This document shows, in pieces, positions 14,961-18,209 of a stretch of DNA of 18,209 bases; position 1 is the stretch's first letter, and the number at the start of each line of letters is the position of its first letter. A program made the position numbers and the translations under genes. Origin of the DNA: JACCTH01 sp050741915 (lineage in GTDB: Bacteria > Actinomycetota > Acidimicrobiia > Spongiisociales > ZC4RG35); the NCBI GenBank assembly GCA_050741915.1, contig JBOGEX010000069.1:1-18209 (forward strand). The letters run 5' to 3'. Under the pieces are notes generated by a model. That model worked only from the letters and a program-made list of their open reading frames with translations, was not told the DNA's origin and did no database searches.

Positions 14961-15448
14961 CTAGCGATCGAGACGCACGACCACTCCGAACGGAACAGAA
15001 CTTATCCAGACCGAGCCGTCGGCGACGGTTACGCACCCAGCAGCAAGTCTCCGTTCGGAGGTGAAAGACTCGGTGACTGTGGCCGTGGGAGCGTCGATCC
15101 GCTCCAGCGGTAAGTCAGTTCCCCGCTGCACACCCAAACCGAACCGCCGCTCACGCCGTGGCCATTGCAGGGGGCAACCGGGCGGGGAACCGTGGCCACG
15201 ATCGAGTTGGTGGAGGTGTCGATGCCCTGTACGTTGAAGAGGGAGGGGTCGTCACCAAACTCTGGGTCTGATAGCACCCAGACTCGATCACCGGAGGAGA
15301 GAAGCCACTCGGCTGCCTCGATTTCGATCTCGGCCATTGTCAGAGACTCGATCGTCGGCGTGGTTGCGATAGTGGTCAAGGTCGTCGTGGTGGCTGGCAG
15401 GCGCAAGGCGTCAGGGCCGACGAATCCGAGCAACAGAGGCCGCCGCAC
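14961..15448 (-). pseudogene. Frameshifted beta-propeller-like secreted protein remnant
   Basis: Starting at GTG 15448 the frame gives MRRPLLLGFVGPDALRLPATTTT and a Thr-rich linker, then blade-like pieces GDRVWVLSD, VQGIDTSTNSIVATVPRPVA and GGSVWVCSGELTY. At about 15107-15110 this frame turns into unrelated residues. The next frame continues the same pattern with LERIDAPTATVTESF, VADGSVWISSVPFGVVVRLDR and a stop at 14961. One base therefore seems to be missing near the codon at 15110. The pattern of GSVWV strands followed by IDTSTNSIVATV is like YncE or YVTN-type beta-propellers. The protein ends in mid-blade, so it also seems cut at the C-terminus. TACATT eight bases before the GTG is a possible -10. 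An assembly error could explain the shift. Confidence 0.65.
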
Positions 15449-15508
15449 AGTTCGCGAATGTAAGGAGGTCGCTTTGGCGCTACCCGTTCGACAGCCAGGT
15501 TTGAAGCG
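15449..15508. promoter_or_regulatory. Divergent promoter region of the xylose operon and propeller gene
   Basis: The 60-bp gap separates the minus-strand propeller start from the plus-strand hypothetical gene. On the minus strand TACATT (complement of 15457-15462) lies eight bases before the propeller GTG. No clear -10 or operator for the xylose operon could be picked out. Confidence 0.35.
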
Positions 15509-15916
15509 ATGATGATGCCGCCAATGAGTCGCTTCTTTCCGTACGACTTCGACTGGAGGTTCGGTCCGATCTGGCGATCTTTCGGCGTAGATCCCGAGAT
15601 CGATGGCGTCACCATCACCGACGATGGCAAGTTCGGGGCCACCTTTGGGCGCTTCCGAGTCGACACGCCGATGGCCAACATCGCCGATGCCACCACGACC
15701 GGCCCTTATCACTGGTGGAAGGCGGTCGGTCTCCGAGGATCGGCGGCCGATTCCGGGATCACCTTTGGCACAACCAATCGCCGGGGGGTCTGCGTCTTGT
15801 TCAAGGAGCCGATCCCAGCGGTGCTGCCGCCGAGATCCAGCCACGCCGGGCTCACGGTCACGGTGGCCGAACCGGACGAACTGGTCCAGGTGGTGAAAGG
15901 AACAACGAGTGCCTGA
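15509..15916 (+). CDS. Conserved hypothetical protein (xylose operon)
   Basis: This 135-residue protein is beta-rich and has a recognisable pattern known to me from many actinobacterial hypotheticals: DFDWRFGPIWRSFGV, DGVTITDDGKFGATFG, the tryptophan pair in YHWWKAVGLR, and HAGLTVTVAEPDEL at the end. I do not know a function for it. There is no signal peptide or membrane helix. Several in-frame ATGs cluster at 15509, 15512, 15515 and 15524, so the exact start is uncertain. The last 8 bases overlap the start of the xylose isomerase gene, so the two are probably translationally linked, though a role in xylose use is not shown. Confidence 0.75.
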   Translation: MMMPPMSRFFPYDFDWRFGPIWRSFGVDPEIDGVTITDDGKFGATFGRFRVDTPMANIADATTTGPYHWWKAVGLRGSAADSGITFGTTNRRGVCVLFKEPIPAVLPPRSSHAGLTVTVAEPDELVQVVKGTTSA

Positions 15917-17228
15917 CTTCTTCGACGTTGGCGCGGTCGGGTTCGGCGAGGAAAGCGATCTCGCCTACCGGGTGTACCAACCGGACCGGATGGTCCTCGG
16001 CAAGCGCATGGAGGACCACTTGCGGATCGCGGTCTGCTTCTGGCACTCCTTCAACTGGCCCGGGAGCGACGTATTCGGGGCGGGAACCTTCGACCGTCCG
16101 TGGTTGGAGCCGGCTCCAAACGATCCGATGGCGGCCGCCCGCCAGAAGATGGACGCCGCCTTCGAATTCTTTACCAAGCTGGGCGTTCCCTTCTTCTGCT
16201 TCCACGATGTCGACATCGCTCCAGCCGGAACGACTTTTGCCGAGTCGGCCCGCAATCTCGAGGACATGGTCTTTTACGCCGAGAAGAAGATTTCAGAAAC
16301 CGGGAAGCGTGTCCTGTGGGGGACCGCCAATCTCTTCTCCCATCCTCGGTATGCCGCCGGCGCTGCCACCAACCCCGATCCCGACATCTTCGCCTACGCC
16401 GCTGCTCAGGTGAAGCACGCTCTCGAGGCGACCCAGCGCCTGGGCGGTGCCAACTACGTTCTCTGGGGTGGCAGGGAGGGCTATGAGACCTTGCTCAACA
16501 CCGACCTCCGGCAAGAAGCCCAACAGCTGGCCCGGTTCCTCCACCTGGTGGTCGAGCACAAGCACAAGATCGGCTTCGAAGGCACCCTTCTCATCGAGCC
16601 CAAGCCGGCCGAGCCCACCAAGCACCAGTACGACTACGACTGCCAATCAGTCCATGGATTCCTCGAGCGATTCGATCTGGTCGACGAATTCCGGGTCAAC
16701 ATCGAAGCCAATCACGCCACCCTGGCGGGACACAGCTTTCACCACGAAGTTGCCTATTCCGTGTCGAACGGGATCTTTGGATCGATCGATGCCAACCGGG
16801 GCGACTATCAAAACGGCTGGGATACCGATCAGTTCCCCAACTCGGTGGACGAGCTCTGTCTTGTTCTCTACGAGATCCTCCGAAGCGGCGGATTCTCCAC
16901 CGGCGGTTTCAACTTCGACACCAAGTTGCGACGACAGTCGCTCGACCGTATAGACCTCTTTCACGGACATGTCGGTGGGATCGATACCCTCGCCCGCGCC
17001 CTGCTGGTGGCGGCCGAGTTGATCGAGCAAGCGACCATCTCAGCCCCGATGAACCGCCGCTATCAGGGTTGGGGGGAAGGGGTGGGAGCATCCATTCTCG
17101 CGGGCTCAGAATCCCTCGATTCGCTCGAAGAGCGAGTGATGGCAGGGGCGATCGATCCTCACCCCGTCTCGGGCCGTCAGGAGCTACGCGAGAACCAGGT
17201 CAACCGAGTGATCTGGTCGACGAATTGA
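15909..17228 (+). CDS. xylA: Xylose isomerase, class II
   Basis: The 439-residue enzyme interconverts D-xylose and D-xylulose. All active-site residues are present: His99 and Asp102 in FCFHDVD, Glu230 and Lys232 in IEPKPAEPTKHQYDYD, Glu266 and His269 in NIEANHATLAGHSFHHE, Asp294 in SIDANRGD, Asp305 and Asp307 in GWDTDQFP, and Asp337 in FDTK. Two divalent metals (Mg, Mn or Co) bind here. The length and the FWHSFNWPGSDVFG segment place it in class II, not the shorter class I common in Streptomyces. Its GTG start follows AAAGGA by seven bases and overlaps the previous gene by 8 bp; the next gene starts two bases after its stop. Confidence 0.97.
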   Translation: MPDFFDVGAVGFGEESDLAYRVYQPDRMVLGKRMEDHLRIAVCFWHSFNWPGSDVFGAGTFDRPWLEPAPNDPMAAARQKMDAAFEFFTKLGVPFFCFHDVDIAPAGTTFAESARNLEDMVFYAEKKISETGKRVLWGTANLFSHPRYAAGAATNPDPDIFAYAAAQVKHALEATQRLGGANYVLWGGREGYETLLNTDLRQEAQQLARFLHLVVEHKHKIGFEGTLLIEPKPAEPTKHQYDYDCQSVHGFLERFDLVDEFRVNIEANHATLAGHSFHHEVAYSVSNGIFGSIDANRGDYQNGWDTDQFPNSVDELCLVLYEILRSGGFSTGGFNFDTKLRRQSLDRIDLFHGHVGGIDTLARALLVAAELIEQATISAPMNRRYQGWGEGVGASILAGSESLDSLEERVMAGAIDPHPVSGRQELRENQVNRVIWSTN

Positions 17229-17230
17229 CA

Positions 17231-18043
17231 ATGCGGGTCGGGCCATACGAGCTGGCGGTGGCAACCGAATTCGGACCTCGGATAACAACCCTGCGCAGAG
17301 AGGGTTCTTCCGACTTCTTCGCCCATTTGAACGAGGATGTGATTCTTCAGCATTCGGCTGCGCAGGTCTATCGGTTGCGAGGTGGTCACCGCCTCTGGGC
17401 GGCACCAGAGATACCCGCCGTGACCTACTCCCCCGACGATCATGAATGCCAGGTGACCGAGGCCGAGGACTCTGTGCACATCGCCGCACCCGTGGATGCA
17501 GCCGGCCTCGAAAAGTCGATCACTGTGTCGCTGGACAGGGAGAGGTTGCTGGTCGACCATCACCTCACGAACGTAAGCCATGAACTGCTCGAGGTTGCCC
17601 CGTGGGCGATCACCCAGTTGCAGCTCGGTGGACGCGCCGAATTACCGCTTCGACGTGTGAGAAACGGCGACGATCTGCAGGCTGACCGCAGCCTCGTGTT
17701 GTGGCCCTATACCGATCTCGCCGACTCCCGTCTCTCCTTTGCCAGCGACCGGGTTCGAGTCGTGGGCGAAGCTGGACCGGCCCTCAAGGTCGGCTCGGGA
17801 CCGGATCCCGGCACGCTTTCGTACTCGCTCGACGGCTATCTCTTCACGAAGACCCCCGAGTTGACGGCAGTCGGCCCCTTCGCCGATCGCGGGGCGGTTG
17901 GGCAAGTCTTCGTCAAGGATGCGTTCCTGGAGTTGGAAACCCTGGGACCGATCGCGCAGCTCGAACCAGGGCAGTCCGTGGACCATCGAGAGATCTGGGA
18001 GATCGTTCTCGGGGCCGCAGACGTCGGTTTCGCGGGGTTATAA
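17231..18043 (+). CDS. Mutarotase-fold DUF4380-like protein
   Basis: From the ATG at 17231, two bases after the xylA stop, the product is 270 residues. It has the pattern of the galactose-mutarotase-like supersandwich in the DUF4380 group: GPRITTLRREGSSDFFAHL near the N-terminus, then the hallmark GGHRLWAAPE (about 56-65) with PAVTYSPDDHECQV, and LLVDHHLTNVSHELLEVAPWAITQL in the middle. A longer upstream frame exists but would overlap xylA by 160 bp, so it is rejected. Xylose isomerase prefers the alpha-pyranose anomer, so a xylose mutarotase next to xylA would make sense, but the activity is inferred from context. Confidence 0.8.
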   Translation: MRVGPYELAVATEFGPRITTLRREGSSDFFAHLNEDVILQHSAAQVYRLRGGHRLWAAPEIPAVTYSPDDHECQVTEAEDSVHIAAPVDAAGLEKSITVSLDRERLLVDHHLTNVSHELLEVAPWAITQLQLGGRAELPLRRVRNGDDLQADRSLVLWPYTDLADSRLSFASDRVRVVGEAGPALKVGSGPDPGTLSYSLDGYLFTKTPELTAVGPFADRGAVGQVFVKDAFLELETLGPIAQLEPGQSVDHREIWEIVLGAADVGFAGL

Positions 18044-18209
18044 CCCAGCAATCATGCCGCTGGCAGCAGCGGCACCCGAGATGGATGAAAATCGCCACGT
18101 TGAACAGAGCCCCTGAACCCGATTCACGCCGCAAGCGGGCTCTGACTCCTGCGACCAAAGGGCAACCCAGCAAGCGCTATCTTCCCTGGTCAGAGGCGTT
18201 TTGTCGAGT
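18044..18209. other. Right-edge region after the xylose operon
   Basis: The stretch carries a GC-rich hairpin at 18055-18074 and no gene I can support. One plus-strand frame is open from ATG 18085 to the window edge (about 41 codons) but has no recognisable motif and only a weak ribosome site. It may be the start of the next gene. Confidence 0.4.
18055..18074 (+). terminator. GC-rich hairpin after the xylose operon
   Basis: TGCCGCTG (18055-18062) pairs with CAGCGGCA (18067-18074) around a four-base loop, an exact 8-bp stem beginning 12 bases after the last stop codon. There is no T-tract, but position and stability suggest a terminator or RNA-end stabiliser. Confidence 0.45.

Noticed and set aside
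15509..15844. N-terminal half of a 271-codon minus-strand frame (15029-15844)
   Set aside because: This half is the antisense of the hypothetical xylose-operon gene; only the part from GTG 15448 has propeller character.
17069..17230. Longer start for the DUF4380-like protein
   Set aside because: The extension lies entirely within xylA in another frame and reads as low-complexity Arg/Gly/Ser sequence.
18085..18209. Open plus-strand frame from ATG 18085 to the window edge
   Set aside because: About 41 codons without a recognisable motif and with a poor ribosome site; cannot be told from chance without more sequence.

Overview
The window is high-GC DNA with densely packed, mostly ATG/GTG-initiated genes. 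Several starts sit 6-8 bases behind a TANNNT hexamer, which suggests leaderless transcripts. Together with an LLM-family oxidoreductase, an MprA/PrrA-like two-component pair followed by a YckD-like secreted protein, and a Thr/Pro-rich secreted protein, this points to an actinobacterium, possibly an Acidimicrobiia-type lineage. The lineage is inferred from gene style only; there is no rRNA or marker gene to prove it.

Layout: (1) 1-1272: the start of a secreted protein running off the left edge, a glyoxalase-fold (VOC) protein, and an OsmC-type peroxiredoxin convergent with it. (2) 1294-4130: a 38-bp palindrome, then a response regulator, histidine kinase and small secreted protein. 11-bp-spaced TCTCRGC repeats lie before both the regulator and the secreted gene, suggesting autoregulation and a linked target. 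(3) 4179-6755: a DoxX/YkgB-like membrane protein, then a divergent NAD-salvage pair, nicotinate phosphoribosyltransferase and nicotinamidase, whose starts are separated by only 20 bp. (4) 6800-11327: a PHP-domain metallohydrolase, then a tight three-gene cassette: a 54-aa YIDPGTGS membrane microprotein, a methyltransferase with a kinase-like N-terminal region, and a membrane-anchored sulfatase-superfamily enzyme. (5) 11443-14830: a TIGR01777 sugar-nucleotide-epimerase-like protein translationally coupled to an unusually short YdeI/DUF1905-like protein, a divergent MFS transporter, and a convergent LLM oxidoreductase. (6) 14831-15448: a short region with a 30-bp-period repeat and the frameshifted, apparently truncated remains of a beta-propeller-like secreted protein. 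(7) 15509-18043: a xylose operon with a conserved hypothetical protein, class II xylose isomerase and a mutarotase-fold DUF4380-like protein.

The best candidate for an under-described system is the microprotein / kinase-like methyltransferase / membrane sulfatase cassette at 7787-11327. Its spacing (2-bp gap, then a 4-bp GTGA overlap) indicates a co-translated unit, probably acting on cell-envelope or extracellular glycans. That role is inferred, not shown. No stretch over 300 bp lacks a gene, and I saw no tRNA, rRNA, CRISPR array or intact insertion sequence.
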